Shown: piece by piece, positions 29,068-38,148 of the stretch
Layout: each line of letters starts with the position of its first letter
Position numbering within the stretch: position 1 is the first letter of the stretch
Assembly (NCBI RefSeq): GCF_018860365.1
Contig: NZ_JAHKPO010000003.1
Span: 620,001 to 684,000, forward strand
DNA from: Arenibacter algicola
GTDB taxonomy: Bacteria; Bacteroidota; Bacteroidia; Flavobacteriales; Flavobacteriaceae
DNA: 64,000 nt
Reading direction: 5' to 3'
Notes under the pieces: model-generated
Database searches by the model: none
Told to the model about the DNA's origin: nothing
Seen by the model: the letters and a program-made list of their open reading frames with translations, nothing else
Made by a program: the position numbers and the translations under genes

Positions 29068-31164
29068 TTACTTTTTCTTAAATACTATAAGTCTTACAGA
29101 ATTGGGTTTTAGTTTCAAATTATTATTTACGATTGATTCGGACGGTTCGTGGGAACTCACATATTTGTAACCCGTTGTACTTATTTCGTAACTTCGGTTT
29201 TGAGTTTCATTTTTGTTCCATACAACCACACCCATTTCATCACCATTGGTAAAACCCCTTGCTATGACATCTTTGCCTATAATTGTGATGCCTTCATCGC
29301 TAATAAATTTCCCTCGTTTTAGAAAATTTCCATGCTTATTTTCAAAATTTATCAAACTGTGCATATATTTTGCAGACTCCTCCATTGTTAAGGATTTCAT
29401 TTTATTTATATCAGGAGGAGAGTTCACATCCCAATAGCTATCTGCATCTGGTGTTTTGCCATTAACCAGATATTTTACATCTGCAGTATACCTAGTTTCC
29501 ACTTCGTGCTTTAAACCATACAACAGCGCAAAATTGGCATCGGTCTTGGTCAGCATTGGATTGGGGTTACGCTGAGTAGTTATGTATTCAGGAAAAGTAT
29601 ATCTATATAAATCGGGGAATCCATTGAGCTCAGGTGCATATCCAGCACCTATGCCATGTGTATAATCTATTTCTTGTAGAACACTAGTATTGCTACCTTC
29701 TGTCATAATTATAAAACTAGAGTTCCTTGTCTTCAAATCTTTCCTTATCTCCTTTATCATTTGCAACCGATATTTAGAATCACCATGTCCAGGGTTATGG
29801 TCATGATTAGGGGAAAAGCAAAGTTCAGGGGGTAAAATTCCCAACTGGTCATACAAAATTCCATCAGCCCCCAACGAATTGGCCTGTAATGCCAAATCAT
29901 GCATGGTAGTTCTCCAATACTCAGACCCAGTGCATGCCCAACAAAATATTACTGGCGATTTGTTGTTGTGCTTTACATAAAAATCCATTCTTGGTTTCTT
30001 ATCGTTACCAAACATCATGGTCTCCATTCCCCTGTACCTGTAATAATCTGTGGATGTATCTATAAGTTTTCCATTGGCATATAATATTATTTTGATGCCC
30101 CTGTCCTGCGCCCTTTTAATGGCATCCTTCAATTCCTTTTCACCTCCCATCAAGGGGTCTGGCAAATAATTTGGATAAAGATAGTCGTGTCCCCCAATAG
30201 CCCATCCAAATAACCCAATAGTGGTTAAATTGAACTTTTCGGCTATATCACACAGTTTGTCTATATCCCTGTACGGCCACATAACATTACCGTTCTGCTG
30301 TTTAAGAATAGCTAATAGCCAACCGGTATCGTTAATGACCCAATCGGGTGAGGAAGCTATTTTGAAATTTTCATCATACCATGATCTATAATATTTTGCC
30401 GCTTGATGCCAAGTACCTTTATAGGGTTTTACAACAAATTCCGGCGTAGTGTAAGCTGCATCGTATATATTGGTATTGATACTGGAAATATAATCATTAG
30501 TACCATCTATTTGGGTCATGGTAATATTTGTTGTATGTTGCAAAGTGTCATGTACTCCTATATATACTCCATAATCTTCTGCATTTAAAGAGAACCACGG
30601 CATGGTCCCCCAATGACTTGGGGTGTTTAAAGATCTTTTAGAACCAAATTCAGAAGGGCCATTGAAAAGGCGACCCAATCCATCCGGCCAATAAATCTTT
30701 GTATTTTCCTTTCCGACTTCCATTTTAGAGAGTCTGGGATAGTCCAATGATTTGATTATCCATTCTCCTGCGGAAAAGCTCATATTACCAGAAAAAAGGA
30801 ACGCATCATTTTTCGCCTCAATGGTAAATTCGGCGTTGACAGTTGTCGATATGTCATCCAGATATAGATCCTTCGCATAAAACCGTAACTTTTTAGGGGA
30901 AGTTTCGGTCCGAAATGCCGATATCTCGTCTAAGGTGCGTTCTTGTCTTAAATTATGTTTGTTTACCAAGGTTATGCCCCATAATTCATTCACTCTTAGT
31001 CCTATTTTAGCTCCGTTTTCTTCCTTGGAGGTTATAAGTATTTTATCCTTATCATTCAGAACGAGTGTTGCTACCGAGGTTTCCATTCGGAATTTATCGG
31101 TACTTTGAGAGTGAATTCCAGTGACTATAAAAAAGAGGAAAAGGAATAAAGTTTGATTTTTCAT
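29068..31164 (-). CDS. DUF6259-type glycosidase-like protein, copy 3
   Basis: 698 residues with a signal peptide (MKNQTLFLFLFFIVTGIHSQ). The fold markers are the same: LGADGILYDQLG and FIIMTEGSN, the latter Gly in place of Ala. It is the first gene of the tandem triplet, 169 bp before copy 2. No CCACACCACAC operator was found upstream of it; regulation is unclear. Three diverging copies suggest amplification for related linkages or substitution patterns of one polymer. Confidence 0.72.
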   Translation of the reverse strand: MKNQTLFLFLFFIVTGIHSQSTDKFRMETSVATLVLNDKDKILITSKEENGAKIGLRVNELWGITLVNKHNLRQERTLDEISAFRTETSPKKLRFYAKDLYLDDISTTVNAEFTIEAKNDAFLFSGNMSFSAGEWIIKSLDYPRLSKMEVGKENTKIYWPDGLGRLFNGPSEFGSKRSLNTPSHWGTMPWFSLNAEDYGVYIGVHDTLQHTTNITMTQIDGTNDYISSINTNIYDAAYTTPEFVVKPYKGTWHQAAKYYRSWYDENFKIASSPDWVINDTGWLLAILKQQNGNVMWPYRDIDKLCDIAEKFNLTTIGLFGWAIGGHDYLYPNYLPDPLMGGEKELKDAIKRAQDRGIKIILYANGKLIDTSTDYYRYRGMETMMFGNDKKPRMDFYVKHNNKSPVIFCWACTGSEYWRTTMHDLALQANSLGADGILYDQLGILPPELCFSPNHDHNPGHGDSKYRLQMIKEIRKDLKTRNSSFIIMTEGSNTSVLQEIDYTHGIGAGYAPELNGFPDLYRYTFPEYITTQRNPNPMLTKTDANFALLYGLKHEVETRYTADVKYLVNGKTPDADSYWDVNSPPDINKMKSLTMEESAKYMHSLINFENKHGNFLKRGKFISDEGITIIGKDVIARGFTNGDEMGVVVWNKNETQNRSYEISTTGYKYVSSHEPSESIVNNNLKLKPNSVRLIVFKKK

Positions 31165-31299
31165 ATGTTAATATTGTTTTTAATTATTGTTGTTATTTTG
31201 AATAGTGCAAATACTGATATAAAATTTAATAGACTAAGGTCTATATTTTAATTCTCCATTTTAAAATCTTTAATCTTGATTTCAAAGTACCCTATAAAT

Positions 31300-32652
31300 C
31301 TAATTTACATTCAATGTGCTAATATCTAACATCACCATTTGCCGACCACTCTCTCCTACTACTATGTCAATGATTATTTTTTTGCCATCTCGTGTTTGAC
31401 GCGGATGCATATCTACTCGCCATTCACCCTTATACTCCACAGGAAGGTAAAAATTGCCTAAAACTATTTTCTTCTCTGTTGTTGTATTGAAAAGATAGAG
31501 TTCCATCTCACGATTTGCATTCGGATAGGAATCGTTCAATATCCAATCCTGGTTTTGTAAATAACTACAGTGACCATCTTTAGTCATTATTTCTTGGCCT
31601 ATAATATTATACTGTCTCTCAGAGGCCTGGACATCATCAAATAAATAGAAATGATTACCGGAATTAAAATTATCGCCATTTTCCGGCCGATTGGCATATG
31701 CCAAAATCTGATTCGAATTTTTCCACCAAAAATGAGAGGTCATCCGTGAATCGTTGACCACAGTGAGGTTTCCGCCATCGGTAGAAGCGGTAATCATACG
31801 TGTGCCCAATGGGGCTATACGTGCACCTTCGGTAGGGTTTACCCAACGGTTAAGGAATACAAATCGACTTCCATCCTCATTGATATCCAAATGGTTAAAA
31901 TAATGTTTAAATGGCTTAAGGTCCTTAAGGAGATAAGGAATATCCACTACTTCATCCATAGAAACCAATAATTTTTTAGTCCCATCCTCCAACGAAACCC
32001 TAAATATTCCAATGTCTTCAGGAGCCAAGACGTCTTTATGGGAATCAGGTAACCCGGGATAACCATATCCTGCGCGTAAGTCCTGAATTCTTTCAAAACT
32101 TGTGGAAAGCCCAAACATTCCATCCGAACTCACTGTATAGATTGGAACGGGAAGCTTCCGATTTTCCATCGTTTTAATGTTTAAAATATGGCACACAAAA
32201 CGGTCGTCTTCCCTGTCATTCCATAATACTTCTTCATCGCTCCCCGGTCGCCATTGTAGCATACAACCCTGTTGCCAGTTCCAAGCCCTTGTAGTTCCTA
32301 GTTCAATCCATTTATTTCCATTATGCAAATCGATCATCCCTATTTTAATTACATCTTCTGGTCCCGGGGAACGATTCTCGAAATCAGATTTCATAGAAAG
32401 TACATATCTATCCGAAGGGTCGGTCTGTAACTTGTCATAGTAACCAAACCAATGGTAACTGGGGCCTTGTGTCAATACCTCGTAGGGAACATTGATTTTC
32501 GATTTTTCGATGAATTGTTTCTGAGAAGGGCTAATTTTAGTTGATAGGTCTTCCTTTTTCTTCGAATTGCATGAAAAAAGTAAATTAAAGGTCAAGGATA
32601 AGGTTACTATTTGTTTAGTTAGATGAGTGATTCTTTTGATTTTATCAGTCAT
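31300..32652 (-). CDS. Beta-propeller lipoprotein, possible lyase
   Basis: About 450 residues. I start at Met26 of the open frame (32652) because MTDKIKRITH leads straight into a lipoprotein signal with lipobox LLFSC. The mature part is a TolB-like seven-bladed propeller with blade signatures such as PSDRYVL, DGSRFVF, SGNHFYLFDD and HPRQTRDGKKIIID, and conserved His/Trp/Tyr in HWFGYYD near the start. The fold is shared with oligogalacturonate and ulvan lyase families and with non-catalytic binding proteins. I cannot pick among them. Genes on both sides are glycan-active. Confidence 0.55.
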   Translation of the reverse strand: MTDKIKRITHLTKQIVTLSLTFNLLFSCNSKKKEDLSTKISPSQKQFIEKSKINVPYEVLTQGPSYHWFGYYDKLQTDPSDRYVLSMKSDFENRSPGPEDVIKIGMIDLHNGNKWIELGTTRAWNWQQGCMLQWRPGSDEEVLWNDREDDRFVCHILNIKTMENRKLPVPIYTVSSDGMFGLSTSFERIQDLRAGYGYPGLPDSHKDVLAPEDIGIFRVSLEDGTKKLLVSMDEVVDIPYLLKDLKPFKHYFNHLDINEDGSRFVFLNRWVNPTEGARIAPLGTRMITASTDGGNLTVVNDSRMTSHFWWKNSNQILAYANRPENGDNFNSGNHFYLFDDVQASERQYNIIGQEIMTKDGHCSYLQNQDWILNDSYPNANREMELYLFNTTTEKKIVLGNFYLPVEYKGEWRVDMHPRQTRDGKKIIIDIVVGESGRQMVMLDISTLNVN

Positions 32653-32808
32653 AATTACTTTCTGTGTTAATTCAATTATAAACTTTCTGTACTTGTTTAC
32701 TTTTTGGAACAGGTTTGCCAAATACAATTAATCATTAATTTATTATAAATGCATTAAGATGTTTATTTGCTAAAAATCAAATCATGTTTTCGACATTTTC
32801 GTAAATAT

Positions 32809-32857
32809 TTGTAAATATATATAATTATTATATATTTGAACCACACCACACAACACA
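32809..32857 (+). promoter_or_regulatory. Promoter with CCACACCACAC-type operator, site 4
   Basis: TTG (32809-32811), 19 bp, TATATTTG (32831-32838), then CCACACCACACAACACA (32841-32857). It begins the 32924-40929 gene series, 67 bp before the start codon. Confidence 0.82.
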
Positions 32858-32923
32858 TCATATAGTTATTTTTGGTTATAAAGTCTTAAAACTTTGTTCA
32901 GGCTAATAGATATAAATTTTAAT

Positions 32924-34573
32924 ATGAAAATTAAAAACACCAAATCAGATTCTTTGACTCGTCGATCCGTTTTAAAGACAATTAGTGGGTCGGTAATTTT
33001 TTCAGTCTTGCCAATTTCTGTTGCGATAGCCAATGAAACAAGGAGAATTGTTAATTCCGAACAAAACAAGATGTGTAATTCATTAGGTTATATAAGTATT
33101 TATCCCGAAGATACAGGTGAAGCACTTATAAACCCTGGAATGGGATGGGTTACGCATTATTATTCAGGAAGGACAGGTAATTACGGATATAAATTGGAAC
33201 CGTCAGATTCATTGGACTGGTTCCCAGGTTGCTCTGTAATATATATGCGTATTCCCTGGGCATATATTGAACCGGAGGAAGGTTTTTTTAATTGGACTGT
33301 ACTTGATACTCCGGCACAAAGATTTATTGCAAAAGATAAAAAAATGGCACTTAGAATCAATCCATGTGAACACTGGCTTGCATTCGCCACACCAAAATGG
33401 GTTAAGGAAGCAGGTGCTAAAGGTGTAAATTTCACACATGGGGAAGGACCGTCTGAAAAAGGGCAATTATGGGATCCAGATTATTTAGATCCGATATTTC
33501 TAAAAAAATTCGAGAATCTTATTAAGGCATTGGCTAATCGTTATGACGGCAACCCTAACGTGGCCTGGGTAGAATTAGGTATAGGTCTTTGGGGAGAAGG
33601 GTGGAAAATCTATTCAAGCCCATCACGTGAAGTAAATGATCAAATTGTGCGAATACAAATTGATTTATATGTAAAGTATTTTAAAAAAACTTTGATTTGT
33701 ATAAACGATGATATGCTTGGTTCAAAGCCGTCAAAAAGAAATATATCATTAATAGATTATGCCTTAACCAAAGGATTAATATTTCGGGATGATAGTATTT
33801 TAGTGAATAAATATCCAAAAGCCTGGTATTCAGAGGATCTTGCGGCTATGTTTAGTGAAAAAGAAAGACCTATAATTCTTGAAACAGGACATTATGGTAT
33901 GTTAAAAGAAAAAGGTACATGGGAAGAAAATAGATTAATGGAAGCAGTTGAAACTTTTCGCTGTAGTTACCTTTCTCTTCATTGGTGGCCTCATGAGTTC
34001 TACAAAGATAACAAGCGTATAATTGAAAAAATTAATAAAAGACTTGGCTACCGCATACTTCTTTTGGAATTGAAATATCCAAAAGAAGTAGGAATTGGGG
34101 AAAGGTTTATGATCAATTGGAAATGGGCAAATGCCGGAGTTGCTCCATGCTATCATGGTGGGTTTCCAGCCTTAACTATAAAAGATAAAAAGGGTGGAAT
34201 TGTTTCTCTTCTAGTTGATGATAGAATAGATTTAAGATTATTACAATCAGGAACTTCCGATAATATACCAGAAAAGGAATTTACTAGCAATTTTAGTATT
34301 GGTTTTTTGAATCCGAAAGAATTTTTTAATGATTTTACATCCGAAATGGAACAACGCCCTGGAAGCGAATTTTATGCTGCTCCTGTAATTCCAAGAACTG
34401 AACCTGGTACATATGAAATATTTGTTTCTGTGGGAACTAAAGATGGAACACCGGTAATTGCCCTTCCTTTAATAGGGAATGATGGTCAGCGTAGGTATAA
34501 ACTCGGAGAATTAATAGTTAAGAAACCTTTGCTGCCAGGTTTTATTTTAGGCGATAGATACAAAGATCATTAA
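32924..34573 (+). CDS. DUF4832-type TIM-barrel protein
   Basis: About 549 residues from internal ATG 32924, chosen because it starts MKIKNTKSDSLTRRSVLK, a Tat-like signal (RRSVLK), whereas the ten codons before it would lie close to the operator. The mature start NPGMGWVTHYY, the barrel phrase YMRIPWAYIEPEEG and the C-terminal beta domain are characteristic of proteins annotated DUF4832 (often with DUF4874), presumed glycosidases. Candidate acidic residues are Glu in WVELGIGLWGEG and Glu in PIILETGHYG. It is the first gene of a plus-strand series under operator site 4. Confidence 0.7.
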   Translation: MKIKNTKSDSLTRRSVLKTISGSVIFSVLPISVAIANETRRIVNSEQNKMCNSLGYISIYPEDTGEALINPGMGWVTHYYSGRTGNYGYKLEPSDSLDWFPGCSVIYMRIPWAYIEPEEGFFNWTVLDTPAQRFIAKDKKMALRINPCEHWLAFATPKWVKEAGAKGVNFTHGEGPSEKGQLWDPDYLDPIFLKKFENLIKALANRYDGNPNVAWVELGIGLWGEGWKIYSSPSREVNDQIVRIQIDLYVKYFKKTLICINDDMLGSKPSKRNISLIDYALTKGLIFRDDSILVNKYPKAWYSEDLAAMFSEKERPIILETGHYGMLKEKGTWEENRLMEAVETFRCSYLSLHWWPHEFYKDNKRIIEKINKRLGYRILLLELKYPKEVGIGERFMINWKWANAGVAPCYHGGFPALTIKDKKGGIVSLLVDDRIDLRLLQSGTSDNIPEKEFTSNFSIGFLNPKEFFNDFTSEMEQRPGSEFYAAPVIPRTEPGTYEIFVSVGTKDGTPVIALPLIGNDGQRRYKLGELIVKKPLLPGFILGDRYKDH

Positions 34574-34660
34574 ACTTTTGAATTCCAGGGAAGTAAACGG
34601 TAGTTGCAGGCATTAGTCAAAGTTTAATAAGATTTATAAATAGTCAATAAAACCCAAAAA

Positions 34661-36106
34661 ATGGAACGAAGAAAATTTTTCTTGATGGCATCTACAGGAG
34701 CTGTAGGGATAACCCTGGCCCCTTCTTGCCAAAGATCAAAAAAAGAGATTGACCTATCCAGTTCAAAAGAACCTGCAGGCATAGTATCAGGTGAGGAACC
34801 TCCCTACCGAAAAGTTATCAAACCGTCTTTTAGTAGTGGAAAAATTATAAGTGCCAACGATACAATAGTCGTGGCCCTTATCGGAGCAGGCTCCTGGGGG
34901 TCACATTTGATTTTACAGGCAGCCGAAACAGGCGAAAATTTCAAGGTCAAGTATGTCTGCGATGTAGACGATACCAGGGGGGGGCATGCGATTTCAGAGC
35001 TTGAAAAGAAGCAGGGGTTTAAGCCTACAAGGGTCAGGGATATGCGTAAAGTATTTGATGACCAAGAAGTTGATGCGGTATTTATTGGAACACCTGAGCA
35101 TTGGCATGCGTTGGCCACCATCTGGGCCTGCCAAGCCGGGAAAGATGTTTATGTGGAAAAATGCATCTCGCACAATATTTATGAAGGGCAAAAGATGATC
35201 GAGGCTGCCATGAAATATGAGCGGATTGTACAATGCGGGACGCATAACCGAAGTGAAACGGGGGCCTTTTCGGCCAGGGATTACATTGATAGCGGGGAAC
35301 TTGGGGATCTTGTTGCCGTCCATGTAAAAAGTATGTTGCCCGGGCCGATCCCTTTTAATGAAAAAGAAGACTCGGATGCACCGGATACCATAGATTGGGA
35401 TATGTGGCTGGGACCGGCCCCAAAGGTCCCGTACAATATTTCAAGGAACAAGTCATGGCATTATTACTGGGACTACGGAGGGGGAAATGCGATGAGCAAT
35501 GAAGTGATCCACCAACTGGACATGGCAAGACTTATATTGGGCAATCCCGGTTTGCCGTCTTCGGTATATAGTACCGGGGGCAGGTACTTTTTTAACGATA
35601 ACAGGGATTTTCCGGATTACCAAATGGTCACGTATGATTTTGGTAAATATGTAATGACCGTTGAGGCCGGGGATTGTGCACCCTATCTGGGGAAGTCAGG
35701 TGACGATATCCGTTTTGGCAGCGATTTTCCCAAATGGAGCCATAACGGTACCCGTGTGGAAATACTCGGAACAAAGCGAATGATGTACATCGGGCGCATG
35801 GGGGGTGGTTGGCAAGTCTTCGATAAGGGAGGGGAGATTGTCGCACAACAACCAGGACTATATAATCTTAAAGGGCACATTCAGAATTTCTTCGATTGTG
35901 TCCGTTCCAGGAAACAGCCGAATGCCGGTATAGTTGAAGGCCATAAAAGCTCGATATTTATTCAACTTGCAAATCTGTCATACAGGGCCGGCTGCAAACA
36001 ATTACTTTTTTCCCCTGAGTATGAAACAATATTAAACGACCCTAAGGCGCAGGAAATGATTAACGGCCAATACCGTAAAGGGTTTGAAATTCCGGGGAAG
36101 GTCTAA
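34661..36106 (+). CDS. Exported Gfo/Idh/MocA oxidoreductase
   Basis: 481 residues. The Tat-like leader MERRKFFLMASTGAVGITLA is followed by a Cys, possibly a lipoprotein. The Rossmann domain begins VALIGAGSWGSH (about 71-82), and the family EKP motif appears as EKC (166-168). The C-terminal alpha/beta domain contains GGGNAMSNEVIHQLD. Secreted members bind NAD(P) tightly and act as glucose-fructose oxidoreductases or as NAD-dependent glycosidases (GH109-like). Base composition is visibly richer in G and C than the flanking DUF4832 gene. It lies 18 bp before the next gene. Confidence 0.85.
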   Translation: MERRKFFLMASTGAVGITLAPSCQRSKKEIDLSSSKEPAGIVSGEEPPYRKVIKPSFSSGKIISANDTIVVALIGAGSWGSHLILQAAETGENFKVKYVCDVDDTRGGHAISELEKKQGFKPTRVRDMRKVFDDQEVDAVFIGTPEHWHALATIWACQAGKDVYVEKCISHNIYEGQKMIEAAMKYERIVQCGTHNRSETGAFSARDYIDSGELGDLVAVHVKSMLPGPIPFNEKEDSDAPDTIDWDMWLGPAPKVPYNISRNKSWHYYWDYGGGNAMSNEVIHQLDMARLILGNPGLPSSVYSTGGRYFFNDNRDFPDYQMVTYDFGKYVMTVEAGDCAPYLGKSGDDIRFGSDFPKWSHNGTRVEILGTKRMMYIGRMGGGWQVFDKGGEIVAQQPGLYNLKGHIQNFFDCVRSRKQPNAGIVEGHKSSIFIQLANLSYRAGCKQLLFSPEYETILNDPKAQEMINGQYRKGFEIPGKV

Positions 36107-36124
36107 TAAAAACTATACAAAGAG

Positions 36125-36832
36125 ATGAGATTGAAAAAGTTTAGAGCCAAGTTAGCGGTTATTTTGCTTTCCGTATTATTTGTTGCAGGTTGTTTTATAT
36201 TTGTTGCCTATGCCCAGACCTGGGGCAAAACCGATTTAGAGTTCAAAATACATATTAATGAACAACTGATATTACAGTCGGTTTTTGGGGAATCGCCAAC
36301 ATTCGCTATATGGATCGAAAACCCTGAAACGAGAGAGATCCAAACAATATTTGTTACCAACCGGGCCGGATTGGATGACTGGGAAGGGAAGGCCGATGTT
36401 CCTTCCGCCCTTCCCCAATGGGATAAAGAAAGCAAGAAGGAAAAGCAATTAGTTAATGAGGCAATGGATATTGACGCAGTTTCGGGGGCCACCCCGCTAC
36501 CGGGATATTTCACGACCAGGGTTCGGGTAGAACCAGGGAGCAATTGGGTCTGCTGGATAGAAATGAACCTTTCCGGAGATTATAATGAGCATTATCCGGA
36601 ATACGATGAGCAAATTAAAAAGACAGATGAATATGGCACAGGACAGCCTGCATTAGTTTACAAAGCTAATATTAAGGCCGTAGAGGGCAATATTGTTGTC
36701 CCCAGACCTGTTGGCATGAGCATTTTGAACAAGGACGGAGAGATTCGGCCATTGGAAGGCATTACAACGGCACTGGATGTTTTTGACGAGATAACGATTT
36801 CAGTAGTAAAACCTAATCCTAAAATACTATAG
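36125..36832 (+). CDS. DUF2271-like exported protein
   Basis: 235 residues. An N-terminal hydrophobic signal (about 10-30, ending VAYAQ) is followed by a beta-rich domain with FAIWIENPETREIQTIFVT and DAVSGATPLPG, the latter like the DGxTGATP-type motif of DUF2271 and flavin-binding domains. Similar proteins often sit beside secreted oxidoreductases. GC-rich like its neighbours; in the same operon. Exact role unknown. Confidence 0.5.
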   Translation: MRLKKFRAKLAVILLSVLFVAGCFIFVAYAQTWGKTDLEFKIHINEQLILQSVFGESPTFAIWIENPETREIQTIFVTNRAGLDDWEGKADVPSALPQWDKESKKEKQLVNEAMDIDAVSGATPLPGYFTTRVRVEPGSNWVCWIEMNLSGDYNEHYPEYDEQIKKTDEYGTGQPALVYKANIKAVEGNIVVPRPVGMSILNKDGEIRPLEGITTALDVFDEITISVVKPNPKIL

Positions 36833-36982
36833 GGTCGTCACTTAGGTTGGATACCTTATCACAAGCCTTGTTTTTCAATGAACCAATGTATCACGATTGC
36901 AAATAAGATATTTTGAATATATGAGAATCATTATCATGGCGAACGACATCGAATACCTTAAAAAACAATAAATAATGATGAT

Positions 36983-38104
36983 ATGAAAAGAAAGACCTTT
37001 ATCAAAACAACGGTTTTGGGCAATGCAGGGGTCATTCTGGCCCCAGCCAATCTTCTGGGAACAGAATGGAACGGTGCTAACGGGAGCGTTAAAAAAATCA
37101 AAATAGGGCAGATTGGAATTAGCCATGAGCATGCTTCAAAAATTACATCTTTGAAAAAATTGCCGGAGTTATTTGAGATTGTCGGAGTAGTTGACGACCG
37201 GAATTCAACAGCGGCAAGATTTGCAGGAAATAACCTGGAACCGTTTAAAGGTATTAAATGGATGACTGAAGAAGAACTATTTAGGACCCCAGGTCTTCAG
37301 GCTGTTACAGTTGAAACCGCGAACACCGATCTGGTCCCCACTGCAATGCGTTGCATGGAGCACAACCTGGCGATGCATATGGATAAACCGGGGGGCGAAG
37401 ACCTTGAACTGTTCGGTAAGCTGCTCAATGGGTGCAAAGAAAAAAACTTGCCATTTCAGATGGGCTACATGTTCCGCAACAATCCGGCGATGCTGTTTTG
37501 CCAGAAAGCGGTCCGCAAGGGATGGCTTGGCGATATATTTGAAGTCCATGCGGATATGAGCCATGATTACGGCGGTGAAGACTATCAACGGTACCTTAGT
37601 AATTTTAAAGGCGGTATAATGTTCAACCTGGGCTGCCACCATATTGATATAATCGTTTCGATCCTGGGAAGGCCCGAAAAGGTTACTCCGTTTTTGAAGT
37701 CTACACCTGGAGCGGTAAACGGGGCCAAAAATAATTGTTTGGCAATATTGGAATATCCTCACAGCATTGTGTCCATATCGGCATGTGGTCTCAAACCTGA
37801 AGGCCTGAAAAGCCGGCGTTTTAAAATTAGTGGTTCCAAAGGCACGATTGAATTTAGCCCGCTGGAACGTTTCGATGGCGAACCTTTGCAAATGGAATTA
37901 ATTTTGCTTGAAGGCAATGAAGAATATACCGCCGGATCCCATATCGTTGATTTCGCCGTTAAGTATGACCGTTATGAAGCCCAGTTCATCGAACTGGCAA
38001 AAATCATCAGGGGAGAAATGGTGAATCCGTATACTTACGAGCACGATTATCTAACTCAGGAAGTTCATATGGCCGCCTCTGGATATTTGAAATGGCGTAA
38101 TTAA
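36983..38104 (+). CDS. Second Gfo/Idh/MocA oxidoreductase
   Basis: 373 residues. Leader MKRKTFIKTTVLGNAGVILA is Tat-like without a clear twin Arg. Rossmann start IGQIGISHEH (about 41-50); EKP-equivalent MDKPGGED; substrate-domain motif GGIMFNLGCHHIDI with the conserved His pair. It is distinct from the 34661 enzyme (no close similarity) and probably acts on a different substrate. GC-rich like the two genes before it. Confidence 0.82.
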   Translation: MKRKTFIKTTVLGNAGVILAPANLLGTEWNGANGSVKKIKIGQIGISHEHASKITSLKKLPELFEIVGVVDDRNSTAARFAGNNLEPFKGIKWMTEEELFRTPGLQAVTVETANTDLVPTAMRCMEHNLAMHMDKPGGEDLELFGKLLNGCKEKNLPFQMGYMFRNNPAMLFCQKAVRKGWLGDIFEVHADMSHDYGGEDYQRYLSNFKGGIMFNLGCHHIDIIVSILGRPEKVTPFLKSTPGAVNGAKNNCLAILEYPHSIVSISACGLKPEGLKSRRFKISGSKGTIEFSPLERFDGEPLQMELILLEGNEEYTAGSHIVDFAVKYDRYEAQFIELAKIIRGEMVNPYTYEHDYLTQEVHMAASGYLKWRN

Positions 38105-38148
38105 ACTATGCTGGATTAAAATGCAAACTAACTAATTAATCAATACCA

